Below, piece by piece: positions 36,651-45,789 of a DNA stretch of 64,000 bases (positions within the stretch are counted from its first letter, which is position 1; each line of letters starts with the position of its first letter). A model generated the notes under the pieces. That model was not told where the DNA came from. It did no database searches and saw only the letters and a list, made by a program, of their open reading frames with translations. The translations under genes and the position numbers were made by a program. This DNA comes from Verrucomicrobiia bacterium (GTDB lineage: Bacteria > Verrucomicrobiota > Verrucomicrobiia > Limisphaerales > UBA11358), in NCBI GenBank assembly GCA_031290985.1, contig JARLJW010000027.1, positions 36,176-100,175 of the forward strand, given 5' to 3'.

Positions 36651-39212
36651 ATGAAGCAAAACAATCTCAATTGGTTTATTGTCGTCATCTGCATCGTCCT
36701 TTGGTCGGTTTATGAGGTATATCCGCCGACGCCGCGGGACCTGGTGCAGGAATTTGCGAGCCGCGGCAAGAACCAGGATGCGACGTTCAAGCAGATTGTC
36801 ACGCAGGCGACCCAGATGGAGCAGGCGCAGACGAACAGCACCTTTACGGCGCTGCAGGACGCCATCGGCACGAACGACATCACGAAATATTTTCCGGGCA
36901 TCAACGCGAGCAACCAGGTGCGCCCGAATCTTTACATCCTGAACCGGATTCAGCGCGAGTCGGCGGGCAAGATCAAGCTGGGCCTCGATTTGCAAGGGGG
37001 CACGGCCTACACGGTGGAGATGGACACGAGCGTGCTGGCGAACGGCACGAACAAGGTTTCCGAGGCGGAAATCAGCGGCGCGTTGTCGCAGGCGGTGGAA
37101 GTGCTGCGCAAGCGCATTGACAAGTTCGGCGTGGCCGAGCCGGACATCCGCCCCGCCGGGAACAACCAGATCCTCATCCAATTGCCCGGGCTTTCGCCGG
37201 CGGACAAGGAAGCCGCGCTCACCGCGATTGAAAAGCCCGCGTTTTTGGAATTCCGCATGGTGCATGACCGCAGCGCGGAGATCGTTGAGCCGACGACCGG
37301 CCAGATCCTCAGCCCGGTGCCGCCGGGTTATGAAGTGCTCCGCCACACCGAGCAATTGCCCGGCGGCAAGACGCAGATCGAGGCGGTGGCCGTGAAAAAG
37401 CGCCCGGCCGGCGGCAATGCGCCGGATTATCTTGCCGGCGACGTCATCAAGGGCGCCAATGTGTATTTTGGCAACCTGGGTGAAATGCAGATCCACTTTG
37501 ACCTGACTCCCGAGGCGACCAAGAAATTTGGCGACCTGACGCGCAACAATGTCGATCATCGCATGGCCATCGTGCTGGACGGCGAATTGTATTCCGCGCC
37601 CAACATCCAGAGTCCGATTGAAACCGGCAGCGGGATGATCACGGGCCATTACACCACGGAAGAGGCGCGCAGCCTAGTAAACGTCCTGCAAAATCCTTTG
37701 AAGGCCTCGTTGAGGCTGGCTTCATCCCAGGACGTCGGGCCGACGCTGGGCAAGAACAACATCACCAGCGGCATCAACGCCTCGCTGTATGCCGTGGTCT
37801 TCGTCGCGGCGTTCATGATCATTTACTATCATTTCGCCGGGCTGGCGGCGATCGTCGCGTTGATCACCAACGTGATCATCCTGCTGGGTGTCATGTGCGC
37901 GGCGGGAGTGACCTTCACCCTGCCGGGCATCGCGGGCGGCGTGCTGACGGTGGGTATGGCGGTCGACGCGAACGTGCTGATCTATGAACGCATCCGGGAG
38001 GAACTGGCGAAGGGCAAATCCTTGCGCGGCGCGATCGACGCGGGCTATGCCCGCGCGTTCGGAACGATCTTCGATTCACACGTCACGACGTTGATTTCGT
38101 CGGTCATCCTGATCTGGATGGGCACGGGTGAAATCAAGGGCTTCGGTGTCACGCTGACCATCGGTGTGGCGGCGAGCTTGTTCACGGCGCTGGTCGTGAC
38201 GCGGCTGATCTTCAATTTCCTGACGGAGCACAACATCATCAAATCCTTGTCGATGTTTCATTTCATCAAGAGCTCCAAGGTCGGTTTCATGGCGGTGGCC
38301 AAGCCGCTGGCCATCATGACTTCGGTGTTCGCGGTCGTGGCGATCCTGTATGGCGGCTTTGCGCGCGGTGAAAAATTGTTCGGCGTGGACTTCCTGGGCG
38401 GCGCCAAGACGACCTTCAGCTTCAGCCAGAAAGTAAGCGAGGACGAGATCGGCAGCGTGCTGAAAGGCATCGGCGTGGAAGCCACGGTGCAGTACCAGAA
38501 GGAAGCGACCGGCACGGGCGAGACGTTGAGTGTCACGAGCTCGGCCGAGGCGGCGGACAAGGTGAAGGCGGCGCTGATTGAAAAATTGCCGCAGGCGCAC
38601 TTCACGGCCGTGAGCGGCTTTACCGTCGGCGCGAGCGTGGGCATGGAAATCCGGCAATCAGCGGCCATCGCGGCGCTGGCGGCCATGCTCGGCATTTTGT
38701 TTTACGTGGCGTTCCGTTATGAATTTTCCTTTGCCATCGCCGCCGTCATCGCGGTGCTGCACGACGTGCTGCTCACCATCGGGGTATTTTGCATCGCCAA
38801 CGCTGTTTCCGGCGGGGAACGTCAATTCAGCGCCACGGTGGTGGCGGCGCTGCTGACCATCATCGGGTTCTCCATCAACGACAAGATCGTCATCTTCGAC
38901 CGTATCCGCGAAGACCTGAAGCTGGGGATGCGCGGATCGTTCAAGGAAATCATCAACCATGCGGTCAACCAGACGCTGAGCCGTACGATCATCACGAGCG
39001 GCACGGTGTTCATCGCCACGCTGGTGCTGTTCATCTGGGGCGGCGGCGCGATCAACGATTTTGCGTTCACGTTCCTGGTCGGCATCATCGCCGGGACTTA
39101 TTCATCCATCTTCATCGCGACCACCATCATTCTGGTGATCACGAAGGGTGAGCGGCCCAGCATCGGCGCCTCGCAGGTGTCGGTGCAAAACTCGGCGTCG
39201 GCGAAGGTCTGA
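36651..39212 (+). CDS. secDF: SecD-SecF fusion protein
   Basis: 853 residues, twelve expected membrane helices. SecD half: KLGLDLQGGTAYTVEMD, the periplasmic P1 domain, and the membrane block with VGMAVDANVLIYERIREELAKG. SecF half begins after about residue 535: FLGGAKTTFSFSQ, GIGVEATVQYQKEA, AALLTIIGFSINDKIVIFDRIRED. The D and F halves are fused in one chain as in several bacteria. It uses the proton gradient to complete protein export after SecA/YEG. Confidence 0.97.
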   Translation: MKQNNLNWFIVVICIVLWSVYEVYPPTPRDLVQEFASRGKNQDATFKQIVTQATQMEQAQTNSTFTALQDAIGTNDITKYFPGINASNQVRPNLYILNRIQRESAGKIKLGLDLQGGTAYTVEMDTSVLANGTNKVSEAEISGALSQAVEVLRKRIDKFGVAEPDIRPAGNNQILIQLPGLSPADKEAALTAIEKPAFLEFRMVHDRSAEIVEPTTGQILSPVPPGYEVLRHTEQLPGGKTQIEAVAVKKRPAGGNAPDYLAGDVIKGANVYFGNLGEMQIHFDLTPEATKKFGDLTRNNVDHRMAIVLDGELYSAPNIQSPIETGSGMITGHYTTEEARSLVNVLQNPLKASLRLASSQDVGPTLGKNNITSGINASLYAVVFVAAFMIIYYHFAGLAAIVALITNVIILLGVMCAAGVTFTLPGIAGGVLTVGMAVDANVLIYERIREELAKGKSLRGAIDAGYARAFGTIFDSHVTTLISSVILIWMGTGEIKGFGVTLTIGVAASLFTALVVTRLIFNFLTEHNIIKSLSMFHFIKSSKVGFMAVAKPLAIMTSVFAVVAILYGGFARGEKLFGVDFLGGAKTTFSFSQKVSEDEIGSVLKGIGVEATVQYQKEATGTGETLSVTSSAEAADKVKAALIEKLPQAHFTAVSGFTVGASVGMEIRQSAAIAALAAMLGILFYVAFRYEFSFAIAAVIAVLHDVLLTIGVFCIANAVSGGERQFSATVVAALLTIIGFSINDKIVIFDRIREDLKLGMRGSFKEIINHAVNQTLSRTIITSGTVFIATLVLFIWGGGAINDFAFTFLVGIIAGTYSSIFIATTIILVITKGERPSIGASQVSVQNSASAKV

Positions 39213-39220
39213 CGCCGGCC

Positions 39221-40201
39221 ATGCCAATGCTGGGTATCGTCGCAATCACACCGCTGCATTGGGCCGGGTTCATATTGTGCATCCTGATCTTCCTGGCGAT
39301 CGACCTGGGGGTGTTGAATCGCGGGGCGCACCTGGTGACGTTCAAGGAAGCGCTGCGCTGGTCGGTTTTCTGGTGCATCCTGGCGATGCTTTTTGCCGGG
39401 GGGCTGGTGCCGCTGCGCGGGCGGGAGGAGGCGGTGGAGTTCATCACGGGGTATATCATCGAGCTGTCGCTCTCGATGGACAACGTCTTCATCATCGCGC
39501 TGATCTTTGCGTATTTCCGGGTGCCGGCGCAGTACCAGCACCGGGTGTTGTTCTGGGGCATCCTGGGGGCGCTGATCATGCGGGGCGCCATGATCCTGGC
39601 CGGCTCCGCGCTGATTGAGCGTTTTCAGTGGACGCTCTACCTGCTGGGCGCATTCCTGGTCTACACCGGCATCAAGATGATGTTGACCGATCATGAAACG
39701 GTGGAGCCGGAAAAAAACCCCATCATCCGCCTGGCCCGCAAATGTTTTCCCGTAGCCGAGGGCGACCATGGGGAAAAGTTCACCGTCCGCGTCAAGGCGC
39801 GCACCATGCTTACCTCGCTGGCGCTGGTGCTACTGATGGTGGAGACCACGGACCTGATTTTTGCGCTGGATTCCATTCCGGCGATCTTTGCCGTGACGAC
39901 CAAGCCGTTCATTGTTTTCACCTCGAACGTTTTCGCGATCATGGGACTGCGTTCGCTGTATTTCGTGCTGGCCGGGGCGATTGATTATTTCCGTTATCTT
40001 AAAGTTGGTTTGTCCGTGGTGCTGATTTTTGTGGGCGGCAAGATGCTGGTGGATCCGCATGGCGACGGGCCGCACAAGTGGTTCCAGATCGAGATTCCCA
40101 CGCTGATCTCGCTGGTGGTCATCGGGGTGATCCTGGGAACGGCGATGCTGTTGTCCATCGTCGTCGCCCGGCGGGAGCAGAAGGCGGATGGGAAGCGTTG
40201 A
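39221..40201 (+). CDS. TerC/Alx-family membrane protein
   Basis: 326 residues with nine or so membrane helices. IELSLSMDNVFIIALIF and LLMVETTDLIFALDSIPAIFAVT carry the paired acidic residues (S-x-D-N and D-S) of the TerC family. Members are linked to tellurite resistance and, for Alx/MeeF-like proteins, to manganese export or metal loading of secreted proteins. It lies eight bases after secDF, suggesting co-transcription with the export machinery. Confidence 0.93.
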   Translation: MPMLGIVAITPLHWAGFILCILIFLAIDLGVLNRGAHLVTFKEALRWSVFWCILAMLFAGGLVPLRGREEAVEFITGYIIELSLSMDNVFIIALIFAYFRVPAQYQHRVLFWGILGALIMRGAMILAGSALIERFQWTLYLLGAFLVYTGIKMMLTDHETVEPEKNPIIRLARKCFPVAEGDHGEKFTVRVKARTMLTSLALVLLMVETTDLIFALDSIPAIFAVTTKPFIVFTSNVFAIMGLRSLYFVLAGAIDYFRYLKVGLSVVLIFVGGKMLVDPHGDGPHKWFQIEIPTLISLVVIGVILGTAMLLSIVVARREQKADGKR

Positions 40202-40230
40202 CGCTGCATTCAAAACGTCAACACTGGTGG

Positions 40231-40253
40231 AGTTTGTCGCACTGCGACAAACT
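40231..40253. repeat. 23-bp perfect palindrome
   Basis: Arms AGTTTGTCGCA and TGCGACAAACT around one central C, 30 bases after the terC-like stop. The single-base centre makes it unlikely as an RNA hairpin; it fits a dimeric protein site or a palindromic repeat. Confidence 0.85.
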
Positions 40254-40330
40254 AAAGCAGTTCTGGGCAAGATGGGCACAGGCAGGGTGTACCACTTCTG
40301 CGCGTCGTCGCAGTGAACCCGCGCGCATTC

Positions 40331-40369
40331 GTTGGCAATAGCGGCGCGCGCGGAGCGACGCGCCCTACC
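40331..40369 (+). repeat. Dispersed repeat family A, copy 3
   Basis: GTTGGCAATA, then the 29-base core identical to copies at 4016 and 31526. Confidence 0.92.
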
Positions 40370-40625
40370 CGCCGCTGTGCCGATATTAAGTTTAACTGCC
40401 ATATGCCCGCGAAGCAGGCGTTTTAAAGCGTGGAGGATTTCAATGGCTGAACCATTCCGTTGCCGGCAATTTTCACGCCGCAAAGTGCCTGCTGCGCAGG
40501 CAGACACGGTCGCAGCGCGACGGTGGCCACCAGCGCAAGGTTTGCGTTGGCATCGGCTGCAATCGTTCGAAATGAGGGCGAATGGTGTTTCCAACCGGGC
40601 GGCTTCGTGTTAATCCGTGGTGGAG

Positions 40626-42350
40626 ATGAAATTCCGCTGGACGATTGCGCCACCCCAACCGCTGCTTACCGGGCAGCTTGCGTCCGCCCATAAAATTTCC
40701 CCGCTGCTCGCACAATGCCTGGTCAACCGCGGCTTCAGCGAGCCGGCGGTCGTGGAACATTTTCTCGCCCCGCGCCTCAAGAATCTGGCCGATCCCTTTC
40801 TGCTGCCGAACATGGGCGTGGCGGTCGCGCGCTTGCTGCAGGCGCATGAGCAGAATGAGCCGCTGGTCATCTTCGGGGATTACGATGTGGATGGAGTGAC
40901 CTCCACGACAATCTTGCTCGAGGTTTTGCGCAAGCTGGGCTGGCGGGCCGAGGCTTATCTGCCGAACCGCATGGATGAAGGTTATGGCCTGAGCCGGGAT
41001 GGCGTGGAGAACTGCCTGAAAAAATTCCCGGTGAAGCTGCTGGTGGCGGTGGACTGCGGCTCGACGGCGGTTGAAACGGTTGCGTGGTTGAAGGAGCAGG
41101 GCGTGGAAGTGATCGTGCTGGATCATCACCAGGTTTCCAGCCCGGCGCCGGTGGCGGTGGCGTTGGTGAATCCGCAGCTATCCGGGCCGCCCAAAGGCGG
41201 AACTCCGAACTTTCAGGAACTGTGTTCGGCGGGACTGGCTTTCAAGCTCGCCCATGCACTGGTGAAGCGGGGGCGGGAAACGGGATTGCCCGGGGCGGCG
41301 GAATTTGATTTGAGGCCGTTGCTGGACCTGGTGGCGCTGGGAACGATCGCGGATCTGGTGCCGCTGGCCGGGGAGAACCGCATCCTGGTCACGGCCGGGT
41401 TGGAACGGCTGAATGTCACGCAGCGTCCGGGAATCAAGGCATTGAAAGAAGTCGCGCAGTCGCCGGAAAAGCTGGGGACGCATGATGTGGGTTTTCAACT
41501 GGCGCCGCGCCTGAACGCTGCGGGGCGGCTGGAAACGGCCGAGGAATCATTGCAACTGCTGCTGGCGGAAACCTTGGAGCAGGCGCTGCCGCTGGCGCAG
41601 AACCTTGATGCGCGGAACCGGGAGCGGCAGAAGATCGAGAAAGCCATCGTGGAGGAGGTCATCGGCGTGGTGCGGGCGAAGTTTGATGCGCAGAAGGATT
41701 TTGTGATCGTGGAAGGGCAGTTGCTGTGGCACATCGGCGTGGTGGGGATCGTGGCTTCGCGGGTGTTGCAGGAATTTTACCGGCCGACGTTCATCATCGG
41801 CGGCGAGAACGGCGAGATGCGGGGATCCGGGCGCAGCATTGCCGGCTTCGACCTGGCGGCGGCGTTGCGGGGATGCGACGACCTGCTGGTGAAACATGGC
41901 GGGCACGCGATGGCGGCGGGCTTGAGCATTCAACCGGGGAAGATCGACCAGTTGCGCGAGCGGTTGAACGAGCAGGCCAAACGGCTGCTAAAGCCGGAGG
42001 ATTTGCAGCCGCCGTTGCGGCTGGATGCCGAAGTGCAATTGGGGGACCTGAACCTGGATTCGCTGGGTGAACTGGAGAAATTGAAGCCGACGGGCATGGG
42101 CAATCCCGCTTTGCAGTTTTGCGCCCGGAATCTGACGCACAAGAAGCCGCTGCTGCGCATGGGGGCGAACAAACAGCACGTTAAATTGTGGGTCACGGAC
42201 GGAAAAGTCACCCACGAAGGCGTCTGGTGGAATGCCGGCCATGGTTCGTTGCCGGTCGGGACATTTGACATGGCGTTTGCGCCGGGGATGAATGAATTCA
42301 ACGGGCGGACGACGGTGCAATTGAAAGTGCTGGACTGGCGGGCGGCATAG
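40626..42350 (+). CDS. recJ: Single-stranded-DNA-specific exonuclease RecJ
   Basis: 574 residues from ATG 40626 (GTG 40617 would add three). DHH phosphoesterase motifs: IFGDYDVDGVTSTT (Asp ligands), VAVDCGST, VIVLDHHQVS (D-H-H near residue 167) and DLVALGTIADLVPL; then DHHA1 with GSGRSIAGFDL and KHGGHAMAAGLSI, and the C-terminal OB fold. It degrades single-stranded DNA 5' to 3' in repair and recombination. Residues around 187-195 (SGPPKGGTPN) are coded by a family C repeat and look like an insertion between conserved VNPQ and ELCSAGLAFKL. Confidence 0.96.
   Translation: MKFRWTIAPPQPLLTGQLASAHKISPLLAQCLVNRGFSEPAVVEHFLAPRLKNLADPFLLPNMGVAVARLLQAHEQNEPLVIFGDYDVDGVTSTTILLEVLRKLGWRAEAYLPNRMDEGYGLSRDGVENCLKKFPVKLLVAVDCGSTAVETVAWLKEQGVEVIVLDHHQVSSPAPVAVALVNPQLSGPPKGGTPNFQELCSAGLAFKLAHALVKRGRETGLPGAAEFDLRPLLDLVALGTIADLVPLAGENRILVTAGLERLNVTQRPGIKALKEVAQSPEKLGTHDVGFQLAPRLNAAGRLETAEESLQLLLAETLEQALPLAQNLDARNRERQKIEKAIVEEVIGVVRAKFDAQKDFVIVEGQLLWHIGVVGIVASRVLQEFYRPTFIIGGENGEMRGSGRSIAGFDLAAALRGCDDLLVKHGGHAMAAGLSIQPGKIDQLRERLNEQAKRLLKPEDLQPPLRLDAEVQLGDLNLDSLGELEKLKPTGMGNPALQFCARNLTHKKPLLRMGANKQHVKLWVTDGKVTHEGVWWNAGHGSLPVGTFDMAFAPGMNEFNGRTTVQLKVLDWRAA
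41182..41210 (+). repeat. Dispersed repeat family C copy inside recJ
   Basis: CCGGGCCGCCCAAAGGCGG then AACTCCGAAC. The last 18 bases equal the spacer copies at 36191 and 52733; the left arm carries compensatory changes (GCCGCCC for ACCGCCT). In frame with recJ, it encodes about nine residues. Confidence 0.92.
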
Positions 42351-42355
42351 GGTGG

Positions 42356-42384
42356 AAGCTCCAAGCGTCCAACATCCAAGCACC
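42356..42384 (+). repeat. Dispersed repeat family E, copy 4
   Basis: AAGCTCCAAGCGTCCAAC then ATCCAAGCACC, identical to 6396-6424, six bases after the recJ stop. Confidence 0.92.
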
Positions 42385-42430
42385 AATGGAGTCTGCGAGG
42401 TTGCTTTTCCATGTTCGATCAACCGGGATG

Positions 42431-42483
42431 GCGATGGGCTGCGGCTGGCCCCATGCTCCCGACACAGTCGCGCTCCGCTGGAG
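42431..42483 (+). repeat. Dispersed repeat family F, copy 3
   Basis: GGCGATGGGCTGCGGCTGG, then CCCCATGCTCCCGACAC and AGTCGCGCTCCGCTGGAG; a diverged F element just upstream of ispD. Confidence 0.8.
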
Positions 42484-42525
42484 AAATACGTTCTATTTTA
42501 CGGGCCGGCCAATTAGACTGCGCGC

Positions 42526-43209
42526 ATGGTTTCAGCAATCATCGTCGCCGCCGGGAAAGGCACGCGCATGGGCGCCAACGTGGACAAACTCTGGCTGGAG
42601 GTGGCCGGGCGCCCGGTCGTCGCGCATACCTGGAAGCAATTCAATGACGCCGGGTGTGTGGACGAAATCATTCTCGTGGTGCGCGACGGGATGCAGCCGG
42701 AGTTCGCGAAGCTGGCGGCGGAGCACGGGTTTAAGAAACCGTTCCGCTGCGTGGTCGGCGGGGCGGAGCGGCAGGATTCGGTCTGGAACGGTCTGGAAGC
42801 GGCGGCGGCCAAAACCGAGATCGTGGCAATTCAGGACGCAGCGCGGCCATGCACCACGGAGGAATTGATCGCGGCGACCATCGTGGCGGCGCGGGAGACC
42901 GGGGCGGCCGTGGCGGCGCAGCCGGTGACGGACACCATCAAGGAGACGGCGGACGGCCAGGTCATTGCGCGGACGGTGGACCGTTCGCGGCTATGGTCGG
43001 TGCAGACGCCGCAGACGTTCCGGATCGAAGTGATCCGGCGGGCCATTTCCACGGCCCGGGAGCAGCACCTGGTCCTGACCGATGACACGGCGGCGTGCGA
43101 ATTGATCGGCCAGCCGGTGCGGCTGGTGAAGGGGGCCTCGCCGAATCCGAAGGTGACGGTGCCCGCTGATCTGCCTTTTGTGGAGAGCCTTTTGCGGAAA
43201 ACCAACTGA
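42526..43209 (+). CDS. ispD: 2-C-methyl-D-erythritol 4-phosphate cytidylyltransferase
   Basis: 227 residues. N-terminal AIIVAAGKGTRMGANVDKLWLEV (CTP-binding glycine-rich loop with the conserved Arg/Lys), GGAERQDSVWNGL, IQDAARPCTT, and the C-terminal LTDDTAACELIG..VRLVKG. Third MEP step, CTP + MEP to CDP-ME. The frame is complete and starts at ATG 42526. Confidence 0.96.
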   Translation: MVSAIIVAAGKGTRMGANVDKLWLEVAGRPVVAHTWKQFNDAGCVDEIILVVRDGMQPEFAKLAAEHGFKKPFRCVVGGAERQDSVWNGLEAAAAKTEIVAIQDAARPCTTEELIAATIVAARETGAAVAAQPVTDTIKETADGQVIARTVDRSRLWSVQTPQTFRIEVIRRAISTAREQHLVLTDDTAACELIGQPVRLVKGASPNPKVTVPADLPFVESLLRKTN

Positions 43210-43348
43210 AAGCCATCCGGGCTGGATACGTCGCTCCGTGCCGCTGGCCGCCCTGCCAGTTTCACGCGGTTGGCCGGCCACGGGAAAAATTACCAAGTTT
43301 TGAAAAATTCATGACGCGTTCACGGTCTGTGTGGTATTTTGGCTGGGT

Positions 43349-44659
43349 ATGAACCGAAGGCTGATATATGGACTGGTGGTCGTTGCCTTGCTGGCGAACC
43401 TAGCAATCGGCGCGCAAATCTACCTGAATTCCACCGCCAAGGACATGCGGGATGCGGCGGACCCCAATGTACAGCTTTTCGCGGATGTGCTGGACAAGGT
43501 CCGGCACGAGTACGTGGACGGCAAGGACATGACTTATCAGCAGCTCACCTACGCCTCGCTCAAAGGGATGGTGAAGAAGCTGGATCCGCACAGTGAATTT
43601 TTGGATTCGTCATCGTACCAGCGGTTGCAGGACGACACGGAAGGGCAGTTCGGCGGGCTGGGCCTGGTGGTGGTGATGAAGGACGGCTATGTGACGGTGG
43701 TCACCCCGATGGAGGACACCCCGGGATTTCGCGCCGGCATCCTGTCCGGCGACCGCATCATCAAGGTGGATGGCAAGAGCGTGGAGAAGCTGCCGTTGGA
43801 CGAAGTGGTGAAGCAGTTGCGCGGCGACCCGGACACGAAGGTGGGCCTGACCATCGAACGGGCGTCAACCGGCGAACACAAGGATTTCAGCCTGCAGCGC
43901 GCGATCATCCAGATGGCGATGGTCAAGGACATCAACGGCCGGAAGGAATTTCCGCTGGGCGAGAGCAAGATCGGGTATGTGCGCATCACGCAGTTTGGGG
44001 ACCAGACGAGCGAGGAGCTGGAGGCGGGCCTGCAAAAGCTCAAGGCGCAGGGGATGCGCGCGCTGGTGATCGACCTGCGCTGGAATCCGGGCGGGCTGCT
44101 GGATGAAGCCGTGGGCGTGTGCCAGAAATTTCTGCCGCGGAACCAGCTCGTGGTCTCGACGGAAGGCCGCAACACGGTGGAACGCTATAACGCGAAGGGC
44201 GACGGCGACGAATTGAAGGGCATGCCGATCGTGGTGCTGGCGAACCTGGGCAGCGCGAGCGCGGCGGAAATCGTGACCGGCTGCCTGCAGGATTTGCACC
44301 GCGGAATCGTGATCGGTGAGAAGACGTTCGGCAAAGGTTCGGTGCAGACGATCTTCCCGCTGGAGGATGGCTCGGCGCTGAAGCTCACGGTGGCGAAGTA
44401 TTATACGCCGAGCCACAAGGTGATCCATGAACATGGCATCACGCCGGACATCCTGGTGCCGATGACGGATGCCGAGGAAGCGGCGATCATCCTGCAACAC
44501 TCGCCGGGGGGCGTGGAATCGCTGCCGGAGCAGAAACAGGCCGAAGTGAGCGCCGTCCATGACACGCAATTGGAACGCGCGCAGGACGTATTGAAAGGCC
44601 TGTTGATCTACAGTTCGCTGAACGCGGAACCCAAGCCGGAAAAAGTCGCCGCCAAGTAA
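43349..44659 (+). CDS. S41-family C-terminal processing peptidase
   Basis: 436 residues. One N-terminal membrane helix or signal (RLIYGLVVVALLANLAIGAQI), PDZ domain (YVTVVTPMEDTPGFRAGILSGDRIIKVDGKS), then the catalytic core: Ser in NLGSASAAEIVTG and Lys in GEKTFGKGSVQ. Periplasmic protease that trims or degrades proteins from the C terminus (CtpA/Prc type). The ATG at 43349 precedes the helix and is preferred over 43331. tsaD follows with no gap at all (stop and start codons adjoin). Confidence 0.95.
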   Translation: MNRRLIYGLVVVALLANLAIGAQIYLNSTAKDMRDAADPNVQLFADVLDKVRHEYVDGKDMTYQQLTYASLKGMVKKLDPHSEFLDSSSYQRLQDDTEGQFGGLGLVVVMKDGYVTVVTPMEDTPGFRAGILSGDRIIKVDGKSVEKLPLDEVVKQLRGDPDTKVGLTIERASTGEHKDFSLQRAIIQMAMVKDINGRKEFPLGESKIGYVRITQFGDQTSEELEAGLQKLKAQGMRALVIDLRWNPGGLLDEAVGVCQKFLPRNQLVVSTEGRNTVERYNAKGDGDELKGMPIVVLANLGSASAAEIVTGCLQDLHRGIVIGEKTFGKGSVQTIFPLEDGSALKLTVAKYYTPSHKVIHEHGITPDILVPMTDAEEAAIILQHSPGGVESLPEQKQAEVSAVHDTQLERAQDVLKGLLIYSSLNAEPKPEKVAAK

Positions 44660-45760
44660 ATGACCCTGCTTGCGCTCGAAACTTCCTGCGACGAAACCAG
44701 TGCCGCCGTGATTCGCGACGGGAAGGTGTTATCCAACGTGGTTTCTTCACAAATACAACTCCATGCCGAATACGGCGGCGTGGTGCCGGAACTGGCCGCC
44801 CGTGAACATCTAAGCAATCTGCTGCCGGTGGCGCGGTCCGCCTTGAGCGAGGCGGGGATCACCGCCGCGGGGCTGGAGGCGGTGGCGGCGACGCAGGGGC
44901 CGGGTCTGGCCATCGCACTGCTGGTGGGCTTCAAGGCGGCGCAGGCGGTGGCGTTTGCGCTCAACAAGCCCTTCATCGGCATCAATCATCACGAGGCGCA
45001 TTTGTATTCGCCGTGGATCCAAACATCCAACGAACCATTCCACCCCTCACCCTCAATCCCTCTCCCCTCGGAGGGGGGAGGGAAGTCCAAATCCACACCG
45101 TCGGGATTATTCGCCGACTTCTCTGCATTTCAACGGAACGTTTCACTGATCGTCAGCGGCGGGCACACGATGCTCGTGCTGGTGGAATCGGAATTAAACC
45201 ATCGGGTGCTGGGCGGGACGATTGATGACGCCGCCGGCGAATGTTTTGACAAGACGGGCAAGCTGATGGGGCTGGCTTATCCCGCCGGCCCGATCATTGA
45301 CCGGCTGGCCGGGGAGGGAAATCCGAAGGCTTACGATTTCCCCCGTCCCTTGCTGCACGATGCGAGCGATGATTTCAGCTTCAGCGGTTTGAAGACTTCG
45401 GTGCGGTATTTCATCCGGGACAACCCGGCCTTGCTCGATGATCCAAAAAAAATCCGCGACCTGTGCGCGAGCGTGCAGGCGGCAATCGTGGAGGTGCTGG
45501 TGAAAAAGACGATCCGCGCGGCGAAGCGCGAGGGCGTCAAGTGCATCACCGCCTCGGGCGGCGTGACGTGCAACCGGGGGTTGCGAAATGAACTGGGAAA
45601 GGCGTGTAAAAAGAATGGTTTTAGCCTGCGGCTGGCGGAGAAGAAGCTATGCACCGATAACGCCGCGATGATCGGGATCCTGGCGGAAAGAAAGCTGCTG
45701 GCGGGGGGGGGGCTGCCGTCGCTGGACGAAGAAATTAATCCGGGCTGGGTGCTGGCGTGA
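44660..45760 (+). CDS. tsaD: tRNA N6-adenosine threonylcarbamoyltransferase TsaD
   Basis: 366 residues. N-terminal LALETSCDETSAAV (ATP loop), metal ligands in INHHEAHL (His110/His114), SLIVSGGHTMLVLV, DDAAGECFDKTGKLMGL, DFSFSGLKTSV, TASGGVTCNRGLR and DNAAMIG. It transfers threonylcarbamoyl to A37 of ANN-decoding tRNAs. Residues about 122-148 (TSNEPFHPSPSIPLPSEGGG and beyond) are coded by a family D repeat inserted in frame between the metal site and VSLIVSGGH; the usual protein is about 25 residues shorter there. Confidence 0.96.
   Translation: MTLLALETSCDETSAAVIRDGKVLSNVVSSQIQLHAEYGGVVPELAAREHLSNLLPVARSALSEAGITAAGLEAVAATQGPGLAIALLVGFKAAQAVAFALNKPFIGINHHEAHLYSPWIQTSNEPFHPSPSIPLPSEGGGKSKSTPSGLFADFSAFQRNVSLIVSGGHTMLVLVESELNHRVLGGTIDDAAGECFDKTGKLMGLAYPAGPIIDRLAGEGNPKAYDFPRPLLHDASDDFSFSGLKTSVRYFIRDNPALLDDPKKIRDLCASVQAAIVEVLVKKTIRAAKREGVKCITASGGVTCNRGLRNELGKACKKNGFSLRLAEKKLCTDNAAMIGILAERKLLAGGGLPSLDEEINPGWVLA
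45041..45085 (+). repeat. Dispersed repeat family D copy inside tsaD
   Basis: CACCCCTCACCCTCAATCCC, then TCTCCCCTCGGAGGGGGG and AGGGAAG. Shares ATTCCACCCCTCACCCT with the spacer copy at 31421, so the match extends five bases upstream. In frame; adds Pro/Ser/Gly-rich peptide. Confidence 0.92.
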
Positions 45761-45767
45761 TTTTATC

Positions 45768-45789
45768 TGCGACCGGATCAGTCCGGTCG
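45768..45789. other. Hairpin across the convergent tsaD / 812-aa gene junction
   Basis: GCGACCGGA-TCAG-TCCGGTCGC, a perfect nine-base-pair stem eight bases after the tsaD stop; the loop contains the stop codon of the reverse-strand gene. There is no U-run on either side, so terminator function is uncertain. Confidence 0.6.

Larger units (their letters stand above)
40202..40625. other. Gene-free spacer upstream of recJ
   Basis: About 424 bases. A 23-base palindrome at 40231-40253, family A copy 3 at 40331-40369, and unclassified sequence with a GGCATCGGCTGCAAT word at about 40550 that also occurs near 11660. ORFs crossing it do not resemble proteins. Confidence 0.6.

Noticed and set aside
39213..39221. 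Possible manganese (yybP-ykoY) riboswitch before the terC-like gene
   Set aside because: Only eight bases separate it from secDF, so there is no room for the element.
40332..40613. 93-codon ORF upstream of recJ
   Set aside because: Begins inside a family A repeat and reads low-complexity Ala/Arg; not protein-like.
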